From contig NZ_CP130427.1 of the NCBI RefSeq assembly GCF_030518795.1, positions 2,790,001-2,854,000 of the forward strand: a stretch of 64,000 nt of DNA, in the 5' to 3' direction. A program made the translations under genes and the position numbers. The notes under the pieces are model-generated. The model was not told the origin of the DNA and did not search any database. It saw only the letters and a list, made by a program, of their open reading frames with translations. Below are positions 41,653 to 50,615 of the stretch, piece by piece (the stretch's first letter is position 1; each line of letters opens with the position of its first letter). The stretch is from Micromonospora sp. NBRC 110009. GTDB taxonomy: Bacteria > Actinomycetota > Actinomycetes > Mycobacteriales > Micromonosporaceae.

Positions 41653-42915
41653 TCAGCGGAGGGCGGCGAGGGCGGTGAGGAGGGCGTCGACGTCGAACCG
41701 GGTGGTGCCGAGGCCGAGGCTGGCGCGCAGCGCGGTGGGCGGCAGGTCGTCCCGGCCGCTGCGGGCCGCCGCCTCGGACAGCAGTCGCCGGGCCAGCGGG
41801 TGGGCGCAGAAGAGCCCGTCGCGTACCCCGATCCGGTGCTCGGCCGCCAGCCGGGCCGCCACGTCGGCGGAGTCCCAGCCGGCGACCACGAAGGAGACGA
41901 TGCCGACCCGTGGCGCGGCCGGCCCGAACGTCCGCAGCTCCACCACGTGCGGCAGGGCGGCGATGCCGTCCCGCAGCCGGGCCAGCAGCGCCTGCTCCCG
42001 GGCGTGCAGCGCGTCCCGGTCGGCGTCGGCCAGCGCGGCGCAGACCGCCGCGAGGGCCACCGCGCCGAGCAGGTTCGGGGTGCCCGCCTCGTGCCGGGCC
42101 GGCCCGGTGGCCCAGCGCACCTCGTGGGTGGCCGCGCCGACGTGGCTGGTGGCCCCGCCCCCGGCCAGGTACGGCGGGGCCGCGTCCAGCCAGTCGCCCC
42201 GCCCGACCAGCACGCCGGCGCCGAACGGGGCGTACAGCTTGTGGCCGGAGAGGGCCAGGTAGTCCACGTCCAGCGCGGCCAGGTCCACCGGGGCGTGCGG
42301 GGCGAGCTGGGCGGCGTCCACCAGGATCCGGGCACCGTGCCGGCGGGCCACCCGGGCCAGCTCGGCCACCGGCCAGCGCTCCCCGGTCACGTTGCTCGCA
42401 CCGGTCACCGCGACCAGCACCGGCAGGCCGGGCCGGGCGTCGCGGGACAGCTCGGCGAGGGCGGCGTCGAGCGCGCGGACCGCCGCGCCGGGGCTGTCGG
42501 GGACCGGGAGCCGGACCGAGCCACGCGGCCAGGGCAGCAGGTTGGCGTGGTGCTCGCCGGCGAAGGTGACCACGGTGGTGCCGGCGGGCAGCGCCCGGGC
42601 CAGCAGGTTGATCGCGTCGGTGGTGTTCCGGGTGAAGATCACGTGGTCGCCCGGGCGGGCGCCGAGGAAGTCGCCGACCGTCTGCCGGGCCCGCTCGTAG
42701 GCCAGCGTGCAGCGCCGCGACAGCGCCCCGGCGCCCCGGTGCACACTCGCGTACCAGGGCAGCAGCTCGGCCACCGCGTCGGCCGCGGCCCGCGCGCACG
42801 GCGCGCTGGCGGCATGGTCCAGGTTGATCTGCCCCGGCACGCCGAGGACGCCGAGCGGGTCCGGCCCGGTCGGCGCCGGCAGCACGGGCAGCGAGGGTAC
42901 GAGGGTGACGGTCAT
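41653..42915 (-). CDS. Class V aminotransferase / cysteine desulfurase-like
   Basis: 420 residues. PLP enzyme with Lys226 in LALSGHKLYAPFGAG; further hallmarks are NLDHAASAPCARAA, HVIFTRNTTDAINLLARA and DAAQLAPHAPVDL. The C-terminus has the substrate-binding RxSxGxxT-like ALRASLGLGTTRFDVDAL. Class V aminotransferases of this type include cysteine desulfurases and selenocysteine lyases (SufS-like). ATG 42915 has GGGAGG 7-12 bases upstream. A SAM-IV riboswitch precedes it, so sulfur or methionine metabolism is a likely setting. Confidence 0.85.
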   Translation of the reverse strand: MTVTLVPSLPVLPAPTGPDPLGVLGVPGQINLDHAASAPCARAAADAVAELLPWYASVHRGAGALSRRCTLAYERARQTVGDFLGARPGDHVIFTRNTTDAINLLARALPAGTTVVTFAGEHHANLLPWPRGSVRLPVPDSPGAAVRALDAALAELSRDARPGLPVLVAVTGASNVTGERWPVAELARVARRHGARILVDAAQLAPHAPVDLAALDVDYLALSGHKLYAPFGAGVLVGRGDWLDAAPPYLAGGGATSHVGAATHEVRWATGPARHEAGTPNLLGAVALAAVCAALADADRDALHAREQALLARLRDGIAALPHVVELRTFGPAAPRVGIVSFVVAGWDSADVAARLAAEHRIGVRDGLFCAHPLARRLLSEAAARSGRDDLPPTALRASLGLGTTRFDVDALLTALAALR

Positions 42916-42976
42916 GCCGGAACCTCCCGGGTCCAGGGGACCCCGGGGTATGGGCACCGGGACGGGGTCCGCGCTT

Positions 42977-43088
42977 GCCCAGCACGCGGTTCGGGCTGGG
43001 CCCGGTCATCACCCGGGGCACCCCACCGCGAACTCGACGAGGGTTGCCGGCCAGCAAGCCGGGGCTTGACGCTGGCGCTCGTGACCTG
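42977..43088 (-). ncRNA. SAM-IV riboswitch
   Basis: Read on the minus strand, segments of the SAM-IV consensus appear in order: GGTCACGAGCGCCAGCG (from 43086), GTCAAGCCCCGGCTTGCTGG, CCGGCAACCC, GGTGGGGTGCCCCGGGTGATGACC (to about 43002), and then the pseudoknot-side hairpin GCCCAGC...GCTGGGC (42977-43001). GATGACC pairs with GGTCACG to form P1. It regulates the aminotransferase 62 bases downstream. A TATGCT box lies about 43096-43101. Confidence 0.85.
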
Positions 43089-43150
43089 CCCGGAGCATAG
43101 CGGGCGGAATGCGGCCGGACCAGAGGGCCACGGGTGACTACGCTGACCGC

Positions 43151-44599
43151 ATGGCCGACACCCCGCCCGGCGGAGCCCTGCCGCCGCCGCCGACCGCGCC
43201 CGCCGCCTCCTCGCCGGCCCCGTCGACCCCCACGATGCCGGTGCGCCGGCTCGGTTGGCGACGGTTCCTGGCGCTCGCCGGGGTGGTGCTGCTGATCGCC
43301 GCCGGCGCGGTCTTCATGGTCTTCACCCTCGGCGAGAGCCTCGGCGCGGCGGCCCTGCTGGTCGGCGTGATCGCGGCGATCCTGCCGGTGCCGGTGCTGG
43401 TCTCCTGCTTCCTCTGGCTGGACCGGTACGAGCCGGAGCCGATGAAGTATCTGATCTTCTGCTTCGCCTGGGGGGCGTTCGTCTCCACCGCGATCTCGCT
43501 GAACGTCAACGAGTTCTTCGCCGGCCTGTTCAAGCACCAGGGGCTGCCCACGGCGCTGACCGCGGTGCTGGTCGCCCCGTTCATCGAGGAGCTGACCAAG
43601 GCGGCCGGGCCGATCCTGCTGCTGATCTTCCGGCGGCGGGAGTTCTCCGGGATCACCGACGCGCTGGTCTACTGCGGGCTCTCCGCGATCGGCTTCGCCA
43701 TGGTGGAGAACATCCTCTACCTCGGCGGGTACGGCTACCGCACCGGCGTCGAGGAGTACGGGCCGGCCACCGGCGCCCAGCAGGTGATCGCCATCTTCAT
43801 CGTGCGGATCCTGCTCTTCGGCTTCGCCCACCCGCTGTTCACCTCGATGACCGGGGTGGGGCTCGGCATCGCCGCACGTACCGCCGACCGGCGGGTGCGC
43901 TTCCTCGCCCCGATCGCCGGCCTGCTGCTGGCCATGATGCTGCACGGCACCTGGAACCTGCTGCCCTCGCTGGCCGCGGCCACCGGGCAGCCGGTGATCG
44001 TCCTGTACGGCTACATCGGCGTGATGGTGCCGATCTTCTTCGGCATGGTCGGGCTGGCGATCTGGCTGCGGGCCTGGGAGGGGCGGCTCACCGAGCGCAC
44101 CCTGCCGGACTACGTCCGGGCCGGCTGGCTCACCCCGCCGGAGGTGGCCGCGCTGGGCAGTCTCGGCCGGCGGCACGCGGCCCGGACGTGGGCCCGCCGG
44201 GTGGCCGGCGACGGCGGGGTGAAGGCGATGCGGGGATACCAGTTCGCGGCCACCCGGTTGGCGCTGCTGCGGGACGGGATGCGCCGGGGGCTGGACCGCA
44301 AGCCGGCCGAGCGGGACCGGACGGCGCGGGAGGAACGGGAGTTGCTGGAGGCGATCGGGGCGTACCGGGCGTTCTTCGTGGGCCGCGACCCGCAGACGCC
44401 GGTCGGGGTGTGGGACGGGCAGCGCTACCACCTGCGGTTCCCGGACGGGTCGCGTCGGGCGGTGGAGGCCCCGGACGAGCCGGTGGTGCCGATCCCGGTG
44501 GTGCTGGCCCCGCCGCCGCCCCCGGCCTTCCCGGCCGGCTACGGCCCGCCCGGCTGGTACGGCCCGCGCCCGGCCGCACCCTGGCCCCCGGGCGCCTGA
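43151..44599 (+). CDS. PrsW-family intramembrane metalloprotease
   Basis: 482 residues. A Pro-rich N-terminus, about eight membrane segments and PrsW/CAAX-type motifs: EELTK with Glu146-Glu147, MVENILYLGGY, FAHPLFTSM (His227) and LHGTWN (His265). The cytoplasmic tail (about 330-482) is charged then Pro/Tyr-rich (PAFPAGYGPPGWYGPRPAAPW). PrsW in Bacillus cleaves an anti-sigma factor; the target here is unknown. ATG 43151 follows TACGCT (43139-43144) by 6 bases. It is divergent from the SAM-IV-controlled gene. Confidence 0.83.
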   Translation: MADTPPGGALPPPPTAPAASSPAPSTPTMPVRRLGWRRFLALAGVVLLIAAGAVFMVFTLGESLGAAALLVGVIAAILPVPVLVSCFLWLDRYEPEPMKYLIFCFAWGAFVSTAISLNVNEFFAGLFKHQGLPTALTAVLVAPFIEELTKAAGPILLLIFRRREFSGITDALVYCGLSAIGFAMVENILYLGGYGYRTGVEEYGPATGAQQVIAIFIVRILLFGFAHPLFTSMTGVGLGIAARTADRRVRFLAPIAGLLLAMMLHGTWNLLPSLAAATGQPVIVLYGYIGVMVPIFFGMVGLAIWLRAWEGRLTERTLPDYVRAGWLTPPEVAALGSLGRRHAARTWARRVAGDGGVKAMRGYQFAATRLALLRDGMRRGLDRKPAERDRTAREERELLEAIGAYRAFFVGRDPQTPVGVWDGQRYHLRFPDGSRRAVEAPDEPVVPIPVVLAPPPPPAFPAGYGPPGWYGPRPAAPWPPGA

Positions 44600-44620
44600 C
44601 GGCGGCCCGCCGGGCGGCGG

Positions 44621-44788
44621 TCAGGTCATCAGGCCGGTCATGAAGTCGCCGAGGCCCTGGAAGATGGCCATCAGCGCGGCCCCGATCGACTTGAACGTCT
44701 GGGCCGCGCCGTCTGGTCGGAAGGCCATGAAGTAGATGATGAACGCCAGGAACCCCCAGGCGAGAATCTTCTTGATGACTACCGGCAT
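44621..44788 (-). CDS. Small membrane protein (55 residues)
   Basis: A reading frame too short for usual gene calling. Sequence starts MPVVIKKILAWGFLAFIIYF and ends FQGLGDFMTGLMT, with one membrane helix (about 9-23) and a C-terminal amphipathic part. It has a strong ribosome site (GGGAGGGACC directly before ATG 44788). Similar tiny membrane proteins recur in actinobacteria. Function unknown. Convergent with the protease gene. Confidence 0.75.
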   Translation of the reverse strand: MPVVIKKILAWGFLAFIIYFMAFRPDGAAQTFKSIGAALMAIFQGLGDFMTGLMT

Positions 44789-44869
44789 GGTCCCTCCCCA
44801 GGGCGCGCTGAGGTGCCTGGGCTTCCCGCCGGAAAGCGGTGCAAACGACGCCGGGGTGCGGCGGCGGCG

Positions 44870-45217
44870 CTAGAGGTAGAGGCCGGTCGAGCCGGTCGGC
44901 TCCTTCTCCACCCGCTCGGCGGCGACGGCGTGCACGTCCCGCTCGCGCAGCAGCACGTACGCCCGGCCGTGCAGTTCGACCTCCGAGCGGTCGTCGGGGT
45001 CGAAGAGCACCCGGTCGCCGGCGACGATGGAGCGCACGTGCGGGCCCACTCCCACGGCGGTGGCCCAGGCCAGCCGCTTGCCCACCGCAGCGGTGGCGGG
45101 GATGACGATGCCGGCGGTGGATCGGCGCTCACCCTCGCCGTTCTCCGTCCGCACCAGCACGCGGTCGTGCAGCAGGCGGATGGGCAGCCCGGAGTCGAGG
45201 TTCTGGTCGGCGGTCAC
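44870..45217 (-). CDS. GroES-like co-chaperonin
   Basis: 115 residues, GroES fold: IRLLHDRVLVRTE, the mobile-loop end GIVIPATA, VGVGPHVRSIVAGDRVLFDP and the last strand YVLLRERDVHAVAA. The loop after GIVIP differs from standard GroES (AVGKRLAWATAVGVG). It is separate from groEL in this window, and a classical groES would normally be elsewhere with groEL1, so this may be a paralogue. GTG 45217 follows TAGCGT by 6 bases (leaderless). Confidence 0.78.
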   Translation of the reverse strand: MTADQNLDSGLPIRLLHDRVLVRTENGEGERRSTAGIVIPATAAVGKRLAWATAVGVGPHVRSIVAGDRVLFDPDDRSEVELHGRAYVLLRERDVHAVAAERVEKEPTGSTGLYL

Positions 45218-45371
45218 GCGAAGACGCTACCCCGTGCCCCGGGGGCGGTCGTGCGGTGGTTGAGCCCGGACGCGCGGGGGCAATGTGTGGCGACGCCGCT
45301 CTAGGGTGGTGCGGACAGACGTATCCTGTCCCCCCTGTGACGTGGGCGGGCCAAGTTTGCGGGAGGTGCGC

Positions 45372-46670
45372 TTGAGCCGCTTCGAGGAGCTGCGCGGACG
45401 GCTCCGCCGCGCGTACGAGTCCGGCCGGGAGTCGGCGCGGGCCAACCGGTTCGACCCGGACGACGCGCCGGGCGAGTCGGGGGTGGCCTCGCCCTCCTCG
45501 CCGGGCCCGGCGGCCCCGGCCGCGGCGACGGTGGTCGGCGCGGAGCCGCCCGCCGCCATGCACGCCACCACCGCCAGCCGGGACGACGCCGAGGTGCCGC
45601 ACGCGCTGCGGATGGCCGCGGCCTGGTCCTGGCGGCTGATCGTGGTCGGCATCGTGACCTGGTCGCTGCTCAAGATCGTCGGCACGATCCGCATCGTGAT
45701 CCTCCCGTTGGCGGTGGCCCTGCTGCTCTCGGCGCTGCTCGCCCCGGCGGTCGGCTGGCTGCTCAAGGCCCGCTTCCCCCGGTCGCTGGCGACCGGTGTG
45801 GTGCTGGTCGGCGGCCTGGCCGCGGTGATCGGCACGCTGACCCTGGTGGTGAACGAGTTCATCCAGGGCGTGCCGGAGCTGAGCGAGAAGTCCTCGCAGG
45901 GCGTCCGGCAGATCCAGAACTGGCTCAAGACCGGCCCGCTGCACCTCTCCGACAGCCAGCTCAACCGCTACATCGACGAGGCGCAGAGCTGGGTCGACGC
46001 CAACACCAAGACCGTCACCAGCGGTGCTCTCTCCACCGCCGCCACCCTGGCCGAGGTGCTCACCGGCACCATCCTGGTGCTCTTCGCCACGTTCTTCTTC
46101 CTCCGCGACGGCAACAAGATCTGGCGCTTCCTGGTCCGGCTGCTGCCGGTGGCCGCCCGCTGGAAGGTGGACGACGCGGGCCGGGCGTCCTGGTCGACGC
46201 TCGGCGCGTACGTCCGGGCCACCGTGCTGGTCGCCTTCATCGACGCCGTCGGCATCGGGATCTTCCTCGTCATCTTCGACATCCCGTTCGCGTTTCCCCT
46301 GGCCGCGCTGGTCTTCCTCGGGGCGTTCATCCCGATCGTCGGGGCCGCGCTCTCCGGCGGCGTGGCCGTGCTGGTCGCGCTGGTCGACAGCGGCCCGGTG
46401 ACCGCGTTGATCATCCTGGGCGTGGTGATCGGCGTGCAGCAGCTCGAGGGGCACGTGCTCCAGCCGCTGATCATGGGCCGGGCGGTGGCCATCCACCCGC
46501 TCGCCGTGATCATCGGCATCGCCGCCGGGGTGGTGCTCGCCGGGATCGCCGGCGCGCTCGTCGCGGTGCCGCTGATCGCGGTACTCAACACCGCCATCCG
46601 CCGGCTCGCCGCGCGGACCGTGCCGGACACCCCGCCGGACGCCGTGGTGGTCGCCTCCCAGGCGCCCTGA
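45372..46670 (+). CDS. AI-2E family transporter (TqsA/PerM-like)
   Basis: 432 residues. After a 70-residue acidic/Pro linker come about eight membrane segments: WRLIVVGIVTWSLLKIVG, IRIVILPLAVALLLSALLAP, FATFFFLRDGNKIWRF and VQQLEGHVLQPLIMGRAVAI, the last being the family signature. Some members export autoinducer-2, others ions. TTG 45372 is chosen because GGGAGG (45361-45366) is 5 bases upstream; GTG 45366 is alternative. Confidence 0.8.
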   Translation: MSRFEELRGRLRRAYESGRESARANRFDPDDAPGESGVASPSSPGPAAPAAATVVGAEPPAAMHATTASRDDAEVPHALRMAAAWSWRLIVVGIVTWSLLKIVGTIRIVILPLAVALLLSALLAPAVGWLLKARFPRSLATGVVLVGGLAAVIGTLTLVVNEFIQGVPELSEKSSQGVRQIQNWLKTGPLHLSDSQLNRYIDEAQSWVDANTKTVTSGALSTAATLAEVLTGTILVLFATFFFLRDGNKIWRFLVRLLPVAARWKVDDAGRASWSTLGAYVRATVLVAFIDAVGIGIFLVIFDIPFAFPLAALVFLGAFIPIVGAALSGGVAVLVALVDSGPVTALIILGVVIGVQQLEGHVLQPLIMGRAVAIHPLAVIIGIAAGVVLAGIAGALVAVPLIAVLNTAIRRLAARTVPDTPPDAVVVASQAP

Positions 46671-46682
46671 GGCCGGCCGTCC

Positions 46683-46720
46683 GACGCCCGCGCGGCCCCG
46701 CCCGGGGCGGCGCGGGCGTC
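46683..46720. terminator. Bidirectional terminator
   Basis: GACGCCCGCGCGGCCCC (46683-46699) pairs with 46704-46720 with one mismatch, loop GCCC. It lies between the convergent transporter and helicase genes; the right arm overlaps the helicase stop. Confidence 0.7.
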
Positions 46721-48866
46721 AGCTCTTCCCGAGCCGCTCCAACGCGCCCCGGGCCACGTCGGGGCGGGTGGTGTACCAGAACGGCGGCAGGCTGCGCCGC
46801 AGGAACGGGCCGTAGCCGCGGGCGGTCTCCAGCCGGGAGTCGAGCACCGCGACCACGCCCCGGTCGCCGGTGGCCCGGATCAGCCGGCCGACGCCCTGGG
46901 CCAGCCGGACCGCGGCGATCGGCACGCTGACCGCCGCGAAGCCGGAACCGCCGTTGGCGTCGACCGCGGCCGCCCGGGCCGCGGCCAGGGGCTCGTCCGG
47001 CCGGGGGAAGGGCAGCCGGTCGATCACCACGAGCTGGCAGGAGTCACCGGGCACGTCCACCCCCTGCCAGAGCGACATCACCCCGAACAGGCAGCTCGCC
47101 CGCTCCTCCCGGAACCGCCGGACCAGCAGCGGCAGCGCCTCCTCGCCCTGGAGCAGCACCGGCAGGTCGGTCCGCGCGCGGAGCAGCTCCGCGGCCTGCT
47201 GCGCGGCCCGTCGCGAGGAGAAGAGCCCGAGGGTACGCCCACCGAGCGCCTCGACCAGCCCCAGCAGCTCCTCGCCGGCCGCCGTGGGCAGCCCCGAGAC
47301 GCTCGGCCGGGGCAGGTGCGCGGCCACGTACAGGATGCCCTGCCGGGCGTAGTCGAACGGCGAACCGACGTCGAGCGAACTCCAACCGGGCCCCTCGGTG
47401 GCCGGCACGGTGCCGACGGCGGCCCGGCTGCCCTCGGTGCTCGCCACCGGGGCGCGGCCGGCGGCGGTCGCCCGGCCGGCGGCGGCCGCGGTGGCCAGCG
47501 CGGCCGCGGCGGGGGACGGCGGGGCGGGCGGCGGCGCCTCCAGCCCCAGCGCCCGGGCCACCGTGTCGAAGCGGCCGCCCAGCGCCAGGGTGGCCGAGGT
47601 GGCGACCACCGTCCGCTCGTCGTACAGGTGGGTGGCGAGGGTGCCGGCGACCGAGAGCGGCGCGACCACCAGCGCCCGCCGGCTGCCGTTCTCCGGCTTC
47701 TCCACCCAGGCGACGTCGTGGTCGGCCTCCTCCAGCAGCCGCTGCGCGGTCGTGGAGAGCTCGTCCAGGACCGCCTTCGCCTGCTGCTTGCGGACCGGAT
47801 CCGGGTCGTCGGCCTTGACCTCGCCGATCGCCTCCAGGGCGGCCCGGGTCGCCGAGTCGAGCAGCGTGCACGCCTCGCGCAGCGCCGGGGGCAGCCCGGC
47901 GGTGAGCCGCCCGGCCGGCGCCTCGGCCAGCCCCACGGCGAGGGCGTCGCCCGCCTCGGTGAGCCGCTCGGCGACCTCCGGGCGCAGCAGCGGGCGGGCC
48001 CGGCGGGCGGACCGGTCGATCAGCTCGGGGACCAGCTCGGCCTGCGCCGCCGAGGAGACCCGGTCGGCCAGCTCGTGCGCCTCGTCGACGACGAGCAGCT
48101 TGTGCGGCGGCACGATGTGCCGGCCGGCGAGCATGTCGACCGCGAGCAGGCTGTGGTTGGTGACCACGATGTCCGCCTCGCGGGCCCGGGCCCGCGACGC
48201 CTCGGCGAAGCATTCCTGCCCGAAGGAGCAGCGGGTGGCGCCGACGCACTCCCGCGCCGGCATCGAGACGGTCCGCCAGACCTGGTCGTCGACCCCCGGG
48301 TCCAGCTCGTCCCGGTCGCCGGTGGCGGTCTCCTCCGCCCAGTCGCGGACCCGCTGGATCTGCTTGCCCAGCCGGCCCGCCTCGCCCAGCCACTTCGTCC
48401 CGCCGCCGGGCCGGGGCGCGTCGAAGAGGCTGTCCTTCGGCTCCTCCTCCGTGGAGTTGTCCAGCCGGGCCAGGCACAGGTAGTGGTGCCGCCCCTTCAG
48501 CACCGCGAAGGTGGGGCGGCGGCCGAGCAGCGGCTCCACCGCGTCGGCCAGCCGGGGCAGGTCGTGGTCGACCAGCTGGGACTGCAACGCCAGGGTGGCG
48601 GTGGAGACGACCACCGGCCCGTCCACGGTCAACGACGGGGCCAGGTAGGCCAGCGACTTGCCGGTGCCCGTGCCGGCCTGGACCAGCAGGTGCTCGCCGG
48701 AGGCGACGCTCCGCTCGATCGCCTCGGCCATCTGCTGCTGACCCGGGCGGGCCGCCCCGCCGGGAACCGCGCCGACCGCCGCGGTCAGCAGCTCCTCGCC
48801 GCTGGGCCGGCCGCTTCGGCGCTTCTTTCCGACGGCGGGACCGGTGGCGGTGCGGGGCGGGGTCAC
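46719..48866 (-). CDS. DinG/XPD-type ATP-dependent DNA helicase
   Basis: 715 residues, superfamily 2. Walker A AGTGTGKSLAYL, an iron-sulfur cluster region with four cysteines (one in HHYLCLARL, three in ECVGATRCSFGQECF), VVDEAHELAD box, and motifs VGRLIRATGDRGVVAVLDSR and SPFDYARQGILYV. It unwinds DNA 5' to 3' and is linked to replication and repair. GTG 48866 is preferred over an upstream extension because TACGGT (48873-48878) ends 6 bases before it. Ala-rich insertion at about 450-480. Confidence 0.87.
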   Translation of the reverse strand: MTPPRTATGPAVGKKRRSGRPSGEELLTAAVGAVPGGAARPGQQQMAEAIERSVASGEHLLVQAGTGTGKSLAYLAPSLTVDGPVVVSTATLALQSQLVDHDLPRLADAVEPLLGRRPTFAVLKGRHHYLCLARLDNSTEEEPKDSLFDAPRPGGGTKWLGEAGRLGKQIQRVRDWAEETATGDRDELDPGVDDQVWRTVSMPARECVGATRCSFGQECFAEASRARAREADIVVTNHSLLAVDMLAGRHIVPPHKLLVVDEAHELADRVSSAAQAELVPELIDRSARRARPLLRPEVAERLTEAGDALAVGLAEAPAGRLTAGLPPALREACTLLDSATRAALEAIGEVKADDPDPVRKQQAKAVLDELSTTAQRLLEEADHDVAWVEKPENGSRRALVVAPLSVAGTLATHLYDERTVVATSATLALGGRFDTVARALGLEAPPPAPPSPAAAALATAAAAGRATAAGRAPVASTEGSRAAVGTVPATEGPGWSSLDVGSPFDYARQGILYVAAHLPRPSVSGLPTAAGEELLGLVEALGGRTLGLFSSRRAAQQAAELLRARTDLPVLLQGEEALPLLVRRFREERASCLFGVMSLWQGVDVPGDSCQLVVIDRLPFPRPDEPLAAARAAAVDANGGSGFAAVSVPIAAVRLAQGVGRLIRATGDRGVVAVLDSRLETARGYGPFLRRSLPPFWYTTRPDVARGALERLGKS

Positions 48867-48993
48867 CGTGCGACCGTACCCGCCGGGCCCGACACGGGCC
48901 GCGTCGCGCCACCGCGTGGCGCGGTTCCGATCGGGTCGCGTCCGGTTACCTGCCGATCGCGTCGCGTGGCCGGAATCGGCTAGGGTGCCAGTC

Positions 48994-49500
48994 ATGCCGA
49001 GCGACGTGGTCCGCGTGATCTACCGCAAGTACGACGGCAGCGCTCACCGCGACTACCCGGCCCGCCGGCTCGCCGAGGACGATCTCGGCGTGTGGCTCGG
49101 CGTACCGGCCGGCACCGAGTCGGTCTACCACGGCCGGCCCTCGGTCGAGCAGATCCCGTTCGTCCTGCTGGTGCCCCGGCACAGCTGGTGGACCGGCATG
49201 TTCAACCCGCCGCCCCGGACCAGCGAGGTCTACTGCGACATCACCACCCCGGCCCGCTGGCAGGGGGAGGACACGGTCCACCTGATCGACCTCGACCTCG
49301 ACGTGGTTCGCCGCCGGGCCACCGGCCTGGTGGAGCTGCGCGACGAGGACGAGTTCGCCGAGCACCGCGAGCGTTTCGGCTACCCCGACGACGTGGTCGC
49401 CGAGGCCGAGGCGGCGGCCGGCTGGCTGTTCGGCGCGCTCGCCGACGGCACCGAGCCGTTCGCCACCTCCTACCGGAAGTGGCTGGCCCTGGTGGTCTGA
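48994..49500 (+). CDS. DUF402 protein
   Basis: 168 residues. Typical DUF402: YRKYDGSAHRDYPARRL, the WLGVPAG segment, LVPRHSWWTGMFNP and VYCDITTPARWQG, then VHLIDLDLDVVRR. Known members are nucleoside phosphatases (FomD and others) that bind divalent metals; FomD-like activity is possible. ATG 48994 follows TAGGGT (48981-48986) by 7 bases. It converges with the sigma gene. Confidence 0.82.
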   Translation: MPSDVVRVIYRKYDGSAHRDYPARRLAEDDLGVWLGVPAGTESVYHGRPSVEQIPFVLLVPRHSWWTGMFNPPPRTSEVYCDITTPARWQGEDTVHLIDLDLDVVRRRATGLVELRDEDEFAEHRERFGYPDDVVAEAEAAAGWLFGALADGTEPFATSYRKWLALVV

Positions 49501-49510
49501 GCCAGCTCAC

Positions 49511-50464
49511 CTAGTGCGGCGGCCAGCCGGCCTGCGCTCCGATCGCCGGCAGTCGGGTCACCTTCTCCGGGTTGAGCTGGTTGAAGACCCCGGTGACCCG
49601 GCCCTCGTGCATGGCGAACGAGGTGACCATGCGGATCAGCCGCCCGTCCCGGTAGACGGTCTCCGCCTGCCAGCCCAACGTGCCGTCCACCAGCACGGGC
49701 CGGGCCAGCACCCGCTCGCCGTACCGGGCGGCCTGGCCGAACAGACCGAGGATGAACCGGCCCACCATCTCCGCGCCGACCACCGGCCGGCGGGCCGCCG
49801 GGAAGTGCCCGCCGCTGTCGCCGATCAGCACCACGTCCGGGGCGAGCACCTGGACCAGCCGGTCCAGCTCGCCGGACTCCACCGCGGCGGTGAAGGCGGC
49901 CAGCACCCGCCGCTGCTCGGCCAGGTCGGCGGTGTGCCGGGGGACGTCGGGGCCGCTCACCGCCCGGCGACCGCGCGAGGCGAGCTGCCGGGCCGCCTCC
50001 GGCGTGGTGCCGAGCACGTCGGCGACCGTGGCGAACGGCACCGCGAAGACGTCGTGCAGCACGAACGCCACCCGCTGCTCCGGGGTCAGCCGCTCGAGCA
50101 CCACCAGCAGCGCGGTGCCGAGCTGGTCGGCGCGCACCGCCCGCTCGGCCGGGTCGGGGGCGAACCCGTCCGCCGTGGGCAGCTGGCTGACCACCGGCTC
50201 CGGCAGCCACTGGCCGGGGTACGCCTCCCGGCGGACCCGGGCGGAGCGGAGCACGTCGAGGCAGATCCGTGAGCAGGTGGTGGTCAGCCAGGCGCGCAGC
50301 TCCCGGACCTGGGCGCGGGCGGCCGGGTCGGCCAGCGCGGACGCGTACCGGAGCCAGGTCTCCTGCACCGCGTCCTCGGCCTCGCTCCGGCTGCCCAGCA
50401 TCCGGTACGCGACCGCCAGCAGGTGCGCGCGTTCCGCCTCGAACTCCGCCGCCAGATCCGTCAC
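49511..50464 (-). CDS. ECF41-family sigma factor with SnoaL-like tail
   Basis: 317 residues: ECF sigma regions 2 (AYRMLGSRSEAEDAVQETWLRY) and 4 (LTPEQRVAFVLHDVFAVPFATVADVL), then a C-terminal SnoaL-like domain (about 205-310). ECF41 markers are present: WLPEP (86-90) after region 2, LIGDSGGHFPAA (a DGGGK-like loop) and LNPEKVTRL (NPDKL-like). The C-terminal domain restrains or supports activity in place of an anti-sigma factor. GTG 50464 is preferred over GTG 50473: GGGGAGG lies 9 bases upstream of it. The usual COE partner gene is not adjacent. It is divergent from ppk2. Confidence 0.9.
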   Translation of the reverse strand: MTDLAAEFEAERAHLLAVAYRMLGSRSEAEDAVQETWLRYASALADPAARAQVRELRAWLTTTCSRICLDVLRSARVRREAYPGQWLPEPVVSQLPTADGFAPDPAERAVRADQLGTALLVVLERLTPEQRVAFVLHDVFAVPFATVADVLGTTPEAARQLASRGRRAVSGPDVPRHTADLAEQRRVLAAFTAAVESGELDRLVQVLAPDVVLIGDSGGHFPAARRPVVGAEMVGRFILGLFGQAARYGERVLARPVLVDGTLGWQAETVYRDGRLIRMVTSFAMHEGRVTGVFNQLNPEKVTRLPAIGAQAGWPPH

Positions 50465-50510
50465 GATCCACACCCTCCCCGTCGGAGCTCACATTCTCCC
50501 CACACCTCTG

Positions 50511-50537
50511 GACGCTTCGCCGCCCCGACATGTGACA
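50511..50537 (-). promoter_or_regulatory. ECF41-type promoter (autoregulatory)
   Basis: On the minus strand TGTCACA (50531-50537), a 16-base spacer and CGTC (50511-50514) match exactly the published ECF41 promoter consensus TGTCACA-N16-CGTC. It stands 47 bases before the sigma gene, so the factor probably activates its own gene. Confidence 0.75.
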
Positions 50538-50615
50538 TCGCGTGGTGCCACTCGGCGGTTCCGGGCGCGAGGTGCTCGGGAGGCGGGGCGGCGCGGGGTG
50601 GGCGAGGATCGGAGG

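Noticed and set aside
44870..45217. Main groES of the groEL in this window
   Set aside because: The gene is 13 kb away, has no CIRCE site and a diverged mobile loop, so it is listed as GroES-like only.
48867..48995. Longer helicase start at 48995
   Set aside because: The added residues are Arg-rich and unlike the family; TACGGT ends 6 bases before GTG 48866.
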